A program made the position numbers and the translations under genes. A stretch of 64,000 bases of DNA, from NCBI RefSeq assembly GCF_047123815.1, contig NZ_CP138920.1:1674001-1738000 (forward strand), in the 5' to 3' direction. The notes under the pieces were generated by a model, which saw only the letters and a list, made by a program, of their open reading frames with translations, was not told the DNA's origin and did not search any database. Source of the DNA: Maricaulis sp017643475. Lineage in GTDB: Bacteria; Pseudomonadota; Alphaproteobacteria; Caulobacterales; Maricaulaceae. Below, one piece after another: positions 24,528 to 33,487 of this stretch (positions within the stretch are counted from its first letter, which is position 1; the number at the start of each line of letters is the position of its first letter).

Positions 24528-26290
24528 TCAATTCCCCCTACCGCGCCACCGATCCTGCCGAGGCGCTGGAAAGCCCACCTTACCCTGTTTGGCGGACGGT
24601 CTCCGGCTCCGAAGGGTTCGGCTTCTCCATGTATTACTATTTGTGTGGCCCTTTGGGGAGGGGCTCCTGCGGCAAGGTAAACAGAGCGTTCCAGGCTGAT
24701 CGGGCCGCCATCGGTCCGGAAGCGCCAGCCATCGCCATTGGTCTGGACCAGAAGGGCGCTCATATTGTCGCGCGACAGTGAAGCCCGAACGCTGGGGTGC
24801 AGGTGGAAACGAATGGCAAAGGGGAAACGCACCTCAATATCGTCCGGTGGCCCGTCCGTCACTGGGCGGAACAAGGCGTCCTCGCCGCGCAGATCGCCAC
24901 CGTCCGCAGCGAGGAAGATCCTGCGCCGGTGCGAAAGCCCATAGCGATCGCGATACCCTTCCTGGCTACCTTCCAGCCAGATCCCCATTTCACCTTCATT
25001 GCGGCGTGCAGAGACCTGCCCCTTTGGTGCGACCAGGCGCGCACCCATCATCTCACGCTGCCAGCTCCCGGCCAGGATCTTGGATGAGGAGACCTCGCCC
25101 AGAACCAGGGTAGAATGGGCTGCCGTCGCGCGGACCGCCTCTCGCCAGTCCGAGGTCTGGGCGTCATGCCAGCCGCAATTGACGACCAGACGACCGCCAG
25201 GTGTACAGAACTCGATGGACAGAGCACTGGCATGCGCTTCCGTACTCAATTCTCCGCGCGGGGCATCGCCGACATCGAACAAGACGGTTGCGCCCTCGGC
25301 TTCGGTGCGATGATAGCCGGAGTGCGGTGCGAAACCGAAGGGTTTGATGGGTTCGTCGGTTCGGGTCAGGGCGTGATCCACAGCGCCCCTGTCGAACTCT
25401 CCACCGCCATGGAAACTGGCCAGGCCACCGTCGGCCATCTGGAAAAAGCGTACCATGGCGCGCAGGCGGGCAATGCCCCTGGAAATCTCCGTAGGCACCG
25501 GAATGCCGGACATCTCCGCAATATCCACCAGGCCCTGCAGGTCGATCAGTGCTTCAGCTGTGGCCTGCGGCGCGCGCGAGACATGCCCACCATCCGGCAG
25601 GATCTGGCGAGTGACCTCCGCTGCGACCGCCGTCATTCCCGCTCGCTGCAGAGCTGTCTGACCCCGCAGGCACAGGCCGGTGATTGTGGCCGCGAGTGCG
25701 GCGCGCAGGCGGATGCGACCATCCTCGGCGATCGGCAGGGTGCGAAGGAGATGTTTTGCCTGTCGGGCCAGCAGGGATCGCCGCCGTCGGGTGTTGTCGG
25801 CGTCACCGGCCGCGTCCCCGAACAGTGTCTCGCCGGCCCGAAGCCAGTTCATCACCCGCAGCGACATGACACTGGGCGACCAGATAAAACTGTTCCAGCG
25901 ACCGTGTTTGGCCACCCACGTATCCACGAGGCGTCGGGCCTCTGTGGCTCCGTCGTGATTGGGGGCGGAAACAACGTCGCGCAGCCAGACATGACCGTGC
26001 AATTGTTCGGCAAAGGCGCGACTGGGCGTCAGCATCTCCCAGATATCAGACCCGTCGCGGGCGATAAGCTGGTCCCCGGCAAGCGAAAACCGACCATCGC
26101 AGATGGAGTCGCCATGTTCTCCGTCCGGCCCATAGGGGTCGTCGAGCGCGTAGGCCAGCGCTTCCTGCTGGCCTGCGCCCGACTGGAAAAGCGGGGCCAG
26201 GCCCATGGCGTGTACGGTCGAGGAGGCTTCACGACGCAGGCTGGTCCAGCCTGCCTGCGCGAACTCCATGAGACCGACGGAGTGGGCCAT
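24524..26290 (-). CDS. Heparinase II/III family protein
   Basis: 588 residues. An N-terminal helical toroid region (WNSFIWSPSVMSLRVMNWLRA, then ILPDGGHVSRAPQATAEALIDL) is followed by a beta-sandwich heparinase II/III domain (FGFAPHSGYHRTE, VDVG-like GDAPRGELSTEAHASALSIEF). Members cleave uronate polysaccharides; the specific substrate is unknown and no signal peptide is seen. Such genes commonly sit near rsmB and purH in alphaproteobacteria. Overlap with the dehydratase start suggests a joint role in polysaccharide handling, which is inference. Confidence 0.82.
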   Translation of the reverse strand: MAHSVGLMEFAQAGWTSLRREASSTVHAMGLAPLFQSGAGQQEALAYALDDPYGPDGEHGDSICDGRFSLAGDQLIARDGSDIWEMLTPSRAFAEQLHGHVWLRDVVSAPNHDGATEARRLVDTWVAKHGRWNSFIWSPSVMSLRVMNWLRAGETLFGDAAGDADNTRRRRSLLARQAKHLLRTLPIAEDGRIRLRAALAATITGLCLRGQTALQRAGMTAVAAEVTRQILPDGGHVSRAPQATAEALIDLQGLVDIAEMSGIPVPTEISRGIARLRAMVRFFQMADGGLASFHGGGEFDRGAVDHALTRTDEPIKPFGFAPHSGYHRTEAEGATVLFDVGDAPRGELSTEAHASALSIEFCTPGGRLVVNCGWHDAQTSDWREAVRATAAHSTLVLGEVSSSKILAGSWQREMMGARLVAPKGQVSARRNEGEMGIWLEGSQEGYRDRYGLSHRRRIFLAADGGDLRGEDALFRPVTDGPPDDIEVRFPFAIRFHLHPSVRASLSRDNMSALLVQTNGDGWRFRTDGGPISLERSVYLAAGAPPQRATQIVIHGEAEPFGAGDRPPNRVRWAFQRLGRIGGAVGGIE

Positions 26291-26293
26291 GTG

Positions 26294-26953
26294 CTAGCTC
26301 CGCAGCGCCTGGATGTTGGCCTGGTAACCGGACGGCCCGTCGCGGAAAACAGCAGAGCCGGCGACCAGCGCGTGTGCCCCGGCTTCCCGACATTGGGCGG
26401 CGGTTTTCGCGTTCACGCCTCCGTCCACCTCGATCATGGTCGACAGGCCACGCTGCTCGATGCGCTCTCGTAGGGCCTCGATCTTGCCGAGTTGGTTTGC
26501 AATGAAGCTCTGACCGCCAAACCCCGGATTGACGCTCATGATCAGGACCAGGTCCAGCTCTTCGAGAACGTAGTCGATTACGTCCACAGGCGTGGACGGA
26601 TTGAGCGCGGCGCCGGCCTTCTTGCCCAGGCCCTTGATGGTCTGGACGGTGCGATGGAAATGTGGCCCCGCCTCCGGATGCGCGGTGATGGTATCGGCAC
26701 CCGCATCAGCGAAGGCTTCTAGGTAGGAATCGACCGGTGAAATCATCAGGTGCACGTCGAATGGTTTGTCGGAGTGCGGGCGCAGAGCTTTGACGACGCC
26801 AGGACCAATGGTCAGATTGGGCACGAAATGCCCGTCCATGACGTCAATATGGATCCAGTCGGCTCCAGCCTGATCAATGGCGCGTACTTCCTCACCGAGC
26901 TTGGCAAAGTCAGCAGAGAGGATAGAGGGGGAGATAATTGTATCTTGAGGCAT
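26294..26953 (-). CDS. rpe: Ribulose-phosphate 3-epimerase
   Basis: 219-residue TIM barrel interconverting ribulose 5-phosphate and xylulose 5-phosphate in the pentose phosphate and Calvin pathways. Signature segments are SPSILSADFAKLGEE, HIDVMDGHFVPNLTIGP, VHLMI, MSVNPGFGGQSFI and EVDGGVN, with both metal-ligand aspartates. Standard length. It ends 3 bp before the heparinase start and is cotranscribed with it. Confidence 0.97.
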   Translation of the reverse strand: MPQDTIISPSILSADFAKLGEEVRAIDQAGADWIHIDVMDGHFVPNLTIGPGVVKALRPHSDKPFDVHLMISPVDSYLEAFADAGADTITAHPEAGPHFHRTVQTIKGLGKKAGAALNPSTPVDVIDYVLEELDLVLIMSVNPGFGGQSFIANQLGKIEALRERIEQRGLSTMIEVDGGVNAKTAAQCREAGAHALVAGSAVFRDGPSGYQANIQALRS

Positions 26954-27022
26954 AATGACCCGATAACAGTGGCGTTTCAGGGGTGCAAGCAGTCGTCACC
27001 GCACGAGGTGAGATGTGTGATT

Positions 27023-28321
27023 TCACCCTGATTTTCTGAAGCGTGCAATGAAGAAGCCGTCCATGGAGCCGGCATCCAGCCAGAGAGCTGGTGTCAGTCG
27101 AACTTCACCACGCTTTGTCAGCGCGTTTTCCAGCCCTGGCAATTCATCCGGTCGGATCGGATCGAGTTCGAGTGTTTTGATACTCTTCTCGATATCCTTG
27201 GAGAGCCACTCGCCCTCCTCGACCTGCAGGGAACAGGTGCACACGACAAGCTGACCGCCGGGCTTGATCATTTTCGCGACGGCGCGGGCGAGTTCGCGCT
27301 GGATCTTGCCAAATTTGCGGGGATCCTCGGCCGCCTTGATCCAGTTGCTCTCGGGGTGTCGGCGGTATGTGCCGGTCGCGGAACAGGGTGCATCCAGCAA
27401 TACGCCATCTACCTGTGAGGCGGGTTTCCACTTGCGGCCATCGCCTGCATGGATCTGGGATTCAAGGCCAACCCGCTTCAAATTCTCGCGGACCCGTTTC
27501 AGGCGCGGTTCGGAACTGTCGACTGACTGTACATCATATCCCGCTGCTGCCAGTTGAAGCGTCTTGCCGCCCGGCGCAGCACACATGTCGATAACACTCG
27601 AACCCGGGTCCAGCTTTAGCAGCGTTGCTGGGATAGCTGCAGCGGCATCCTGGGCCCACCAGGCGCCTTCATCATATCCTGACAAGCTGGTGACATCACC
27701 GATCTTGTCAAGGCGGAGCGTGCCTGATGGAAGGAGTTTGGCACCCAGCTTTTCCGCCCATTCCTCGCGGGTGGACGGGTCCTTGACGGTGAGGTCCAGC
27801 GGCGGAGATTCAAGTCCGGCCATGACCATCCGGTTCATGGCGGCCGGTCCAAAGTTCTTGCGCCAGCTCGCGCGTAGCCATTCAGGCAGATTGTCCTGGG
27901 GCGGCAGCAATTTGGCTTTCTGTCGCCCCTCCCGGTCGATATTGCGCAAGACGGCATTGATCATGCCCTTGAGCTTGCGCGTTTCCGGTCGCTTTTCAGC
28001 CAGTTTCACTGCCGAGGACACAACAGCGTGGGGTGGGATATCCATCCACAGGATTTGCGTGGCGCCGGTGATCAGCAAGGCTCGCGCATAGGGCGCGGTT
28101 TCTTCGAGCGGCTTGTTGAGGAAGGATGACAAGACGCTATGCGTCTGTCCGAGGCGTCTGAAACTGGTGGCCAGAATATAGCGCGCAAAGGCCCGGTCGC
28201 GCGGGTCCATATCCTTGTAACCGGGCAGGGTTTCCAGCGCGTTTTCCAGGGTCCGGTTCTGGCTGAAGACACGGATATAGGCTTCGGCGGCGTGTTGGCG
28301 GGGGGCTGTTCCGTCGTTCAT
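27023..28321 (-). CDS. rsmB: RsmB-family 16S rRNA m5C methyltransferase
   Basis: 432 residues: an N-terminal NusB-like RNA-binding domain (about 1-135), then a Rossmann methyltransferase using S-adenosylmethionine. Diagnostic motifs are CAAPGGKT, DAPCSATGTYRRHPE with the catalytic cysteine, and CTCSLQVEEGE with the release cysteine. The family methylates C967 of 16S rRNA. Same strand as htpX upstream (32 bp) and rpe downstream (69 bp). Confidence 0.93.
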   Translation of the reverse strand: MNDGTAPRQHAAEAYIRVFSQNRTLENALETLPGYKDMDPRDRAFARYILATSFRRLGQTHSVLSSFLNKPLEETAPYARALLITGATQILWMDIPPHAVVSSAVKLAEKRPETRKLKGMINAVLRNIDREGRQKAKLLPPQDNLPEWLRASWRKNFGPAAMNRMVMAGLESPPLDLTVKDPSTREEWAEKLGAKLLPSGTLRLDKIGDVTSLSGYDEGAWWAQDAAAAIPATLLKLDPGSSVIDMCAAPGGKTLQLAAAGYDVQSVDSSEPRLKRVRENLKRVGLESQIHAGDGRKWKPASQVDGVLLDAPCSATGTYRRHPESNWIKAAEDPRKFGKIQRELARAVAKMIKPGGQLVVCTCSLQVEEGEWLSKDIEKSIKTLELDPIRPDELPGLENALTKRGEVRLTPALWLDAGSMDGFFIARFRKSG

Positions 28322-28353
28322 GCCGCCGAGCTAACACGCCCGTCGCTCCGGGT

Positions 28354-29250
28354 CTAACCCCAAGGACCGCGCTGATTCCACGGACCGGACGCCGTGCTCG
28401 CCGCTGCGCCGCCCATCTGCCGCAGTTTGTGGATGCGGTTGGCGGTGTCCGGATGGGTGGAAAACAGATTGTCCATGCGCTGGCCGTTCAGCGGATTGAT
28501 AATGAACATGTGGGCCGTGGCCGGATTGCGTTCCGCGGCCGGGTTTACGGTTCGGCGAGCGGAGCGCTCGATCTTTTCCAGCGCCGATGCGAGGGCCAGG
28601 GGATTGCCATGAATTTCCGCACCGACGCGATCGGCTTCGTACTCGCGGGCGCGACTGATGGCTGACTGGACCAGCATCGCCGCCATCGGCGCGAAAATCA
28701 TCAGCGCCAACGAACCGAGCAGGCCTGCGCGGTTATTGCCGCCGAAAAAGAGCGCGAAATTGGCCAGCATGCCAATTGCACCTGCCAGAGTCGCGGTGAC
28801 CGTCATGGTCAGCGTGTCCCGGTTCTTCACATGGGCCAGCTCGTGCGCCATCACGCCCTGGACTTCCTCGCGATTGAGGCGGGCCAGAAGCCCGGTCGTG
28901 GCCGCGACAGCTGCATGACTGGGGTCACGCCCGGTCGCAAAGGCGTTCGGCTGATCCTCGTTGATCACATAGACACGCGGGGCCGGCATGTTAGCTTTCT
29001 GCGCGAGGCGCTGCACATCCTCCGCGTATTGGCGGAAATGCGGATTGCTGTCGCCGGGGCGGATTTCCTGCGCGCCATGCATGCGCAGCACCATGTCAGC
29101 GGAATTCCACCAGGCGAACAGGTTCATGCCCGCAGCGACTACGAGCGCCAGCATGGCACCGGCAGCGCCGCCCAGCATATAGCCAATGCCCATGAAAAGG
29201 GCGGTCATGCCGGCAAGGAGGAGGAAGGTACGAAGTGTATTAGCGGTCAT
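28354..29250 (-). CDS. htpX: HtpX membrane metalloprotease
   Basis: About 298 residues. HtpX is a zinc protease of the inner membrane that degrades misfolded membrane proteins. Two N-terminal helices (TFLLLAGMTALFMGIGYMLGG and the next) precede the HEXXH motif in MAHELAHVKNRD, two further helices follow, and a third ligand Glu lies in REYEADRVGAEI. The C-terminus is Gly/Ser/Trp-rich (SGPWNQRGPWG). In-frame starts at 29289 and 29277 add residues outside the family pattern, so ATG 29250 is chosen. Divergent from the DUF1674 gene. Confidence 0.93.
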   Translation of the reverse strand: MTANTLRTFLLLAGMTALFMGIGYMLGGAAGAMLALVVAAGMNLFAWWNSADMVLRMHGAQEIRPGDSNPHFRQYAEDVQRLAQKANMPAPRVYVINEDQPNAFATGRDPSHAAVAATTGLLARLNREEVQGVMAHELAHVKNRDTLTMTVTATLAGAIGMLANFALFFGGNNRAGLLGSLALMIFAPMAAMLVQSAISRAREYEADRVGAEIHGNPLALASALEKIERSARRTVNPAAERNPATAHMFIINPLNGQRMDNLFSTHPDTANRIHKLRQMGGAAASTASGPWNQRGPWG

Positions 29251-29336
29251 TTCAGTTGGGCTTTTATTTGCACTCATCACGTTTCGCACTAGTAATTGGT
29301 CTCATTAAGGCCATTCAACAAGAGGGGATTAGTTTC

Positions 29337-29528
29337 ATGTCCGTCCCTGAAAACGCAGCGCCCGGAAAGGCGCTTTCGCCAGCGGCGCGCCGAGCGCTCG
29401 AGGAAGCCGAAGCCCGTCGCAAGGCTGAGGACGCCAAGCCCATGGCCAAGGAATTGTCCGGTCCGAAAGGTCCAGAACCCACCCGGTTCGGAGACTGGGA
29501 GCGCAAGGGCATTGTCAGCGATTTCTGA
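29337..29528 (+). CDS. DUF1674/SdhAF4-like protein
   Basis: 63 residues. The C-terminal GPEPTRFGDWERKGIVSDF is the DUF1674 signature shared with mitochondrial SDHAF4, which helps assemble flavinylated succinate dehydrogenase subunit A. The rest is a charged, helix-prone segment (RRALEEAEARRKAEDAKP). ATG 29337 is preceded by AGAGGGG at a fair distance; the frame also opens at 29256 but those residues look non-coding. The Sdh link is from family knowledge; no sdh gene is in the window. Confidence 0.9.
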   Translation: MSVPENAAPGKALSPAARRALEEAEARRKAEDAKPMAKELSGPKGPEPTRFGDWERKGIVSDF

Positions 29529-29655
29529 GGTATCGGCCTCCGGCGTTGAAAGCCTGGCCCAAACACTGACTGTTCAGTGGGCGCGTGAAAATTAACCAAT
29601 TCCCCTGCGGGGTGAGCGGGATTTACCTGTCTGGATATGCCTTTAGGTTAGCCGC

Positions 29656-29967
29656 ATGGTTAATCTGTTTACAGCGGCGCTGCTCGCGCTCACCCTCGGC
29701 CCGCAATCCGAAACGTCCGTTGAGGATGAACGGCAGACCGTGCGCCTGCCGGACAGTTTTTTTCACGGCGATCTGACTGGCGGAGTCGAGGGTCCAGCGC
29801 GCCTGCCCTATCAGTTCTCGCCAGGCCATCGCATTGTGATCACGCCGGGTGTGTGGACATCTCTGCTACGATATCACGGGCCGCTTGAGCCGGGTCCGGT
29901 GCGCCGTGGATCGGACGTCCAACCACCAGGTGAGTGGCGCCATCCGCGAGAGCGCTCGCAGGAGTAG
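29656..29967 (+). CDS. Possible exported hypothetical protein overlapping pyrF
   Basis: 103-residue frame starting with a hydrophobic MVNLFTAALLALTLG, then SVEDERQTVRLPDSFFHGDLTGGVEG. The first 60 residues look protein-like; the last 40 run antisense through the 3' end of pyrF and are Pro/Arg-rich. A run of seven T at 29757-29763 could hide an indel that would end the protein earlier. No family recognised, and the gene may not be real. Confidence 0.3.
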   Translation: MVNLFTAALLALTLGPQSETSVEDERQTVRLPDSFFHGDLTGGVEGPARLPYQFSPGHRIVITPGVWTSLLRYHGPLEPGPVRRGSDVQPPGEWRHPRERSQE

Positions 29968-30538
29968 CGACACGTTTCTGGTCGCCGACATCAGCACCCG
30001 CGGGACGGATTCCCGGAGTGACAATCAGGAAGTCGCCACCGAAACGCTGCCGGATTTCACCGGCTTCCTGGGCGCTGGCTACGACACCATCAATGCCTGC
30101 CTCAAGCGCCTGCTCCACGCGGCGGAAGACGAGGTCCCGTGCCTTGTGTGCATAACCCATCTCTTCCAGCATGGCGTCGTCGTAACAGGTCATCACGGTG
30201 ACACCCAGGATCTTTAGATCGCTATTGTCGCGGCCCGCCGCGGCAGCACGCATCACGGCCGGCTCTGCGTGGACTGTCAGCAGGTCACAGCCTGCGCCAG
30301 TGATTGAGCGTGTCGCCTTTTCAACAGTCGCTGGAATGTCGTGCAGCTTGTAATCGAGAAAGACCTGCTTGCCGGCAGCCTTGAGCGAGGCAGCGAGCTG
30401 CATACCGCCAATCGGCAGCAATTGCAGGCCAATCTTGTAGAAGCTGACGGCATCGCCCAGCGTGTCGACGACATTCTGGGCATCAGAGATGGTCGGCTTG
30501 TCCAGCGCGACAATCAGGCGGGGATCGATATTGAGCAT
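29840..30538 (-). CDS. pyrF: Orotidine 5'-phosphate decarboxylase
   Basis: 232-residue TIM barrel catalysing OMP to UMP, the last step of pyrimidine nucleotide synthesis. Motifs are LIVALDKPT, FLDYKLHDIPATV (the Asp-x-Lys...Asp catalytic array), DLLTVHAE, VTPGIRP and THLVVGRPI. A longer frame to 30682 runs through the next gene; ATG 30538 matches the family N-terminus. It starts 11 bp after the LysE-family stop on the same strand. Confidence 0.97.
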   Translation of the reverse strand: MLNIDPRLIVALDKPTISDAQNVVDTLGDAVSFYKIGLQLLPIGGMQLAASLKAAGKQVFLDYKLHDIPATVEKATRSITGAGCDLLTVHAEPAVMRAAAAGRDNSDLKILGVTVMTCYDDAMLEEMGYAHKARDLVFRRVEQALEAGIDGVVASAQEAGEIRQRFGGDFLIVTPGIRPAGADVGDQKRVATPASALADGATHLVVGRPIHGAPDPAQAARDIVAEMSTHPA

Positions 30539-30548
30539 GGCCCGGCTT

Positions 30549-31175
30549 CTAGCCGTGATCGCCGTCCAGAAGCAAGCGCAAACCCAATCCGCCAAAGGCG
30601 GTGGCGGCGATGCCATTGAGCATGCGACGCCAGGTTTTCGAACTGACCAGGCGTTCCTGGGCCTTGCCGGCCAGGATGGCAACTACTGTCAGGATGACCG
30701 TGCCCATGGCAAAAAAGATCCCGCCCAGGGTCAGCATCTGTAGCCAGACTGGACCGATTTCCGGATTTGTGAATTGCGGAAGCAGGGCCAGGAAAAACAG
30801 ACCGATCTTCGGATTGAGAAGATTGGTGAGCAGGCTCTGGCGAAAGGCCCGGACGGCATTGTCGCCCGCCTTTGCGGTTGGCAGGGCGTCGATCTTGCTC
30901 AGGGTCTGGATGGCCAGCCAGACCAGATAGGCCGCGCCGGCATACTTGATGACGGTGAGCGCCTGGTCGGAGGTTGCTACGATGGCTGCAAGGCCTGCTG
31001 CGGCCGCAATGGTCCACACAGCGCCACCCGCGATAATACCAGCGACTGCCGCGAGTCCGGCTCGGCTACCACGCGAGGCACTGGTTGCCAGTGTAAAGGC
31101 CATGTCCGGTCCTGGAGTCAGTGCAAGGGCAATCGCCGCTGCCAGGAAGAGTGGCAGAACATCCAGCGCCAGCAT
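30549..31175 (-). CDS. LysE/RhtB-family amino-acid exporter
   Basis: 208 residues with six predicted membrane helices. The N-terminal ALTPGPDMAFTLATSASRGSRAGL carries the PGP signature of LysE/RhtB exporters, which release amino acids or homoserine lactone derivatives. A GGAxYLxWL-type helix (GAAYLVWLAIQTL) and the FxxxLLTNLLNPK segment fit. Exact substrate unknown. It lies 2 bp after the SDR gene's stop, so SDR-exporter-pyrF likely form one transcript. Confidence 0.9.
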   Translation of the reverse strand: MLALDVLPLFLAAAIALALTPGPDMAFTLATSASRGSRAGLAAVAGIIAGGAVWTIAAAAGLAAIVATSDQALTVIKYAGAAYLVWLAIQTLSKIDALPTAKAGDNAVRAFRQSLLTNLLNPKIGLFFLALLPQFTNPEIGPVWLQMLTLGGIFFAMGTVILTVVAILAGKAQERLVSSKTWRRMLNGIAATAFGGLGLRLLLDGDHG

Positions 31176-31177
31176 GG

Positions 31178-32008
31178 TCAGCCTTCCTGTGGAGTGGATT
31201 GGGTCGTGTCTTCAGCCGCGCGGAATTTGGACTGGTTCCGATCCATCAGCCACATTGCCATGTGTGTGGGCAGAACCTGCATCAACCCGGTCATGAATTT
31301 GTACCAAAGACCGGGAACACAGATCGGTTCATTGCGTTGTACGGCATTGTAGCCGGCCTCCGCGACCTGCTCGGCGCTCAGCCACCAGAACGAGGGCATT
31401 TGCGACACCATTGAGCGGGTGCCATTGACGTCGTGAAACTCCGAATATGTGAAGCCAGGGCAGAGCGCGGTGGCATGAATGCCAAACTCCTTGCCTTCAA
31501 AATGCAGCGACTGGCTGAATTTGATCAGAGCCGATTTCACGGCTGAGTAAAGCGTATGCCCGCGGCTTCCAGGAGACAGGCCCGCGACCGAGGCGACATT
31601 GAGAATGCGCCCAAACCCCCGCTCCTGCATGCCCGGCATCACCCGGTGCACGAGTTCGCAATAGCTGGCGAACATCAGCTGGATGAAGTCCGATTGCTGT
31701 TTCCACGTTGTCTGGGTGTAGGTGCCTGGCAGACCGAAGCCGGCGTTGTTGATCAGGGCGTCGACATCGCGTTCAGCCGCCCGGAGTGCGTCGATGATCT
31801 GTCCTGGGCCAGCCGAGTCAGCCAGATCGGCAGTGATGACATAGGTTTCAATGCCGAACTGTTTCTCAAGCTCTTCGGACAGAGCACGCAGCTTGTCTTC
31901 GCGACGCGCCGTCAGCGCCACATCCCAGCCATTAGCGGCATATTCGCGGGCCAGGGCTTTTCCGATACCTGAGGAGGCTCCGGTAACAAGGGCAAGGCGG
32001 CGGCTCAT
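31178..32008 (-). CDS. Short-chain dehydrogenase/reductase
   Basis: 276-residue classical SDR. TGASSGIGKALA binds NAD(P), NNAG is intact, and the catalytic Ser and YSAVKSA Tyr/Lys are present. The order of an Arg after the glycine-rich strand (ALTARRED) suggests NADP preference. The C-terminal helix region with LMQVLPTHMAMWLMDR could be membrane-associated. Substrate not predictable. Confidence 0.9.
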   Translation of the reverse strand: MSRRLALVTGASSGIGKALAREYAANGWDVALTARREDKLRALSEELEKQFGIETYVITADLADSAGPGQIIDALRAAERDVDALINNAGFGLPGTYTQTTWKQQSDFIQLMFASYCELVHRVMPGMQERGFGRILNVASVAGLSPGSRGHTLYSAVKSALIKFSQSLHFEGKEFGIHATALCPGFTYSEFHDVNGTRSMVSQMPSFWWLSAEQVAEAGYNAVQRNEPICVPGLWYKFMTGLMQVLPTHMAMWLMDRNQSKFRAAEDTTQSTPQEG

Positions 32009-32069
32009 ATCTCTCTCCCGTATTTCCAGGAAGTTTAAGTGGGGAATGCCGCCCTGCTTGTCCAGTTTC

Positions 32070-33404
32070 TTATTGGCAAGACATGTCGATCAGGTTTTGG
32101 ACCTCTTCAACAATTGTAGCCAGCGCCTCTGGCGACATGGCATGAGGTGCCGTGGTGTAGCCGGTTGGCAGACCGCTGGCCTCAAGCTGGAAGAGGTGAT
32201 TGTGACCCGCCAGCGTGCTCACGCGGGTGGGAAGCGCGCCTCGGGCCGCGATGATACGCTCGGACATGACATTGGCCAGAACCTGCAGGTCTGATCCACC
32301 AAACAGTGCGGAGAACAAACCCGGATAGGCCTGCATATAGGGCGCAGGATCCAGGTCGAGCGCGTTCTGGGCATAGGCCTGCCCCCAGATCATGGCCTGC
32401 TGTCGCGCGATCTGTTCGGGAAGGCCAGCCTCGATCAAACCCGCTTCGATTGCTGGACCGGCTTCGCCAACTGGTGTGTCGCGCAGGGCCGTCATCACCA
32501 CATCCTGGACAGCGCGCTGTGCCGCGACATCGGCATCACTGCCGCCACTGGCGCGCACGATCGCTTCGCCCTGCTCGATGAGCGTGTCAGCCATGCTCGC
32601 ATGCATGCCGGCGAGGCTGAGAATGAAATCCGGCGCGCTCGACCCGGCCGCCATTAAGGCCAGCGAACCACCTTCCGAGTGCCCAATAAAGCCGACACAC
32701 TGACCGTTGACGTCCGGCTGGAGGCGCAACTCCGTAAGTGCAGCGCCCATGTCGTCAGCGATGTCCTGTGGATGGTGGGGAATTATAGCTGCGCTGTCGC
32801 CGACACCACGGTCATCCAGGCGCAGACTGGCGATGCCGGCATCCGCCAGATGTTCTGCCAGGGTTAGAAATACGCGGTGCTCACCTACCGTCATGTCCCG
32901 GTCCTGGGGGCCGGACCCACTGATGAAGACCACGCCCGGGACGGTGTTAGCGCCCTCCGGAAGTCGCAGCGAACCAGCAAGGGTGACCTCACCGTTCAGA
33001 ACACGGATGTCCCGGTCATTGTCATATCTCGCAGGGGGCGCGTTTGTCTCGGCGGGCTGCGCCATGCGCGCCATATCGAGTTCGAATGTCTGTCCGACCT
33101 GCTCGAATTCTCCATCCAGCTGACTGTTCGGAGTCAGCGTCCCTTCGTAGCGAGCACTTGCTGCGGAGAGTTCGATGATGACGCGGTCGCCTTCGACGGT
33201 GACGCTCGTCGCCGGGACACGGGCATTGCCCTGGTCCACCGAAATCAGTTCCCCGCTCCAGCTTCCATCGCTTTCATCGAGAACGATCTCGATGCGCAGC
33301 TGGGCCGCACCAACATCCAGCTCGCCGCCCCAGCGGCCTTCCAGTTCCGGATTCAGCGACACGAACAGTATTGCCGCCATGGCCGACGCAGGGAAAATTG
33401 TCAC
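32070..33404 (-). CDS. Exported alpha/beta hydrolase, S33-like
   Basis: 444 residues. A short signal sequence (FPASAMAAILFVSL) is followed by a beta-rich N-terminal domain (about 20-125) of the type that precedes some secreted hydrolases, then an alpha/beta hydrolase: VVFISGSGPQDRD, SLRLDDRGVGDS, nucleophile GHSEGG and catalytic TLAGHNHLFQ. Substrate unknown, possibly an ester or peptide. Start is GTG at 33404, fixed by a full AGGAGG at 33410-33415, five bases upstream. Divergent from the sdpR-like gene. Confidence 0.85.
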   Translation of the reverse strand: MTIFPASAMAAILFVSLNPELEGRWGGELDVGAAQLRIEIVLDESDGSWSGELISVDQGNARVPATSVTVEGDRVIIELSAASARYEGTLTPNSQLDGEFEQVGQTFELDMARMAQPAETNAPPARYDNDRDIRVLNGEVTLAGSLRLPEGANTVPGVVFISGSGPQDRDMTVGEHRVFLTLAEHLADAGIASLRLDDRGVGDSAAIIPHHPQDIADDMGAALTELRLQPDVNGQCVGFIGHSEGGSLALMAAGSSAPDFILSLAGMHASMADTLIEQGEAIVRASGGSDADVAAQRAVQDVVMTALRDTPVGEAGPAIEAGLIEAGLPEQIARQQAMIWGQAYAQNALDLDPAPYMQAYPGLFSALFGGSDLQVLANVMSERIIAARGALPTRVSTLAGHNHLFQLEASGLPTGYTTAPHAMSPEALATIVEEVQNLIDMSCQ

Positions 33405-33448
33405 GATAACCTCCTGTAGATAGTTCGCAGAATATTTAGGAAAAAGCC

Positions 33449-33470
33449 AAATTAGGCAATAGGCGAATTT
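33449..33470. promoter_or_regulatory. Possible operator between hydrolase and sdpR-like genes
   Basis: AT-rich divergent region with AAATT (33449-33453) and AATTT (33466-33470) ends and an AGGCAAT/AGGCGAAT near-repeat inside. ArsR-type repressors often bind AT-rich imperfect palindromes at their own promoter. Weak evidence. Confidence 0.2.
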
Positions 33471-33487
33471 TTTGCTAGAAGCGATTC

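Noticed and set aside
25115..26473. 452-codon plus-strand frame over heparinase and rpe
   Set aside because: Spans two real genes on the other strand and has no protein-like segments.
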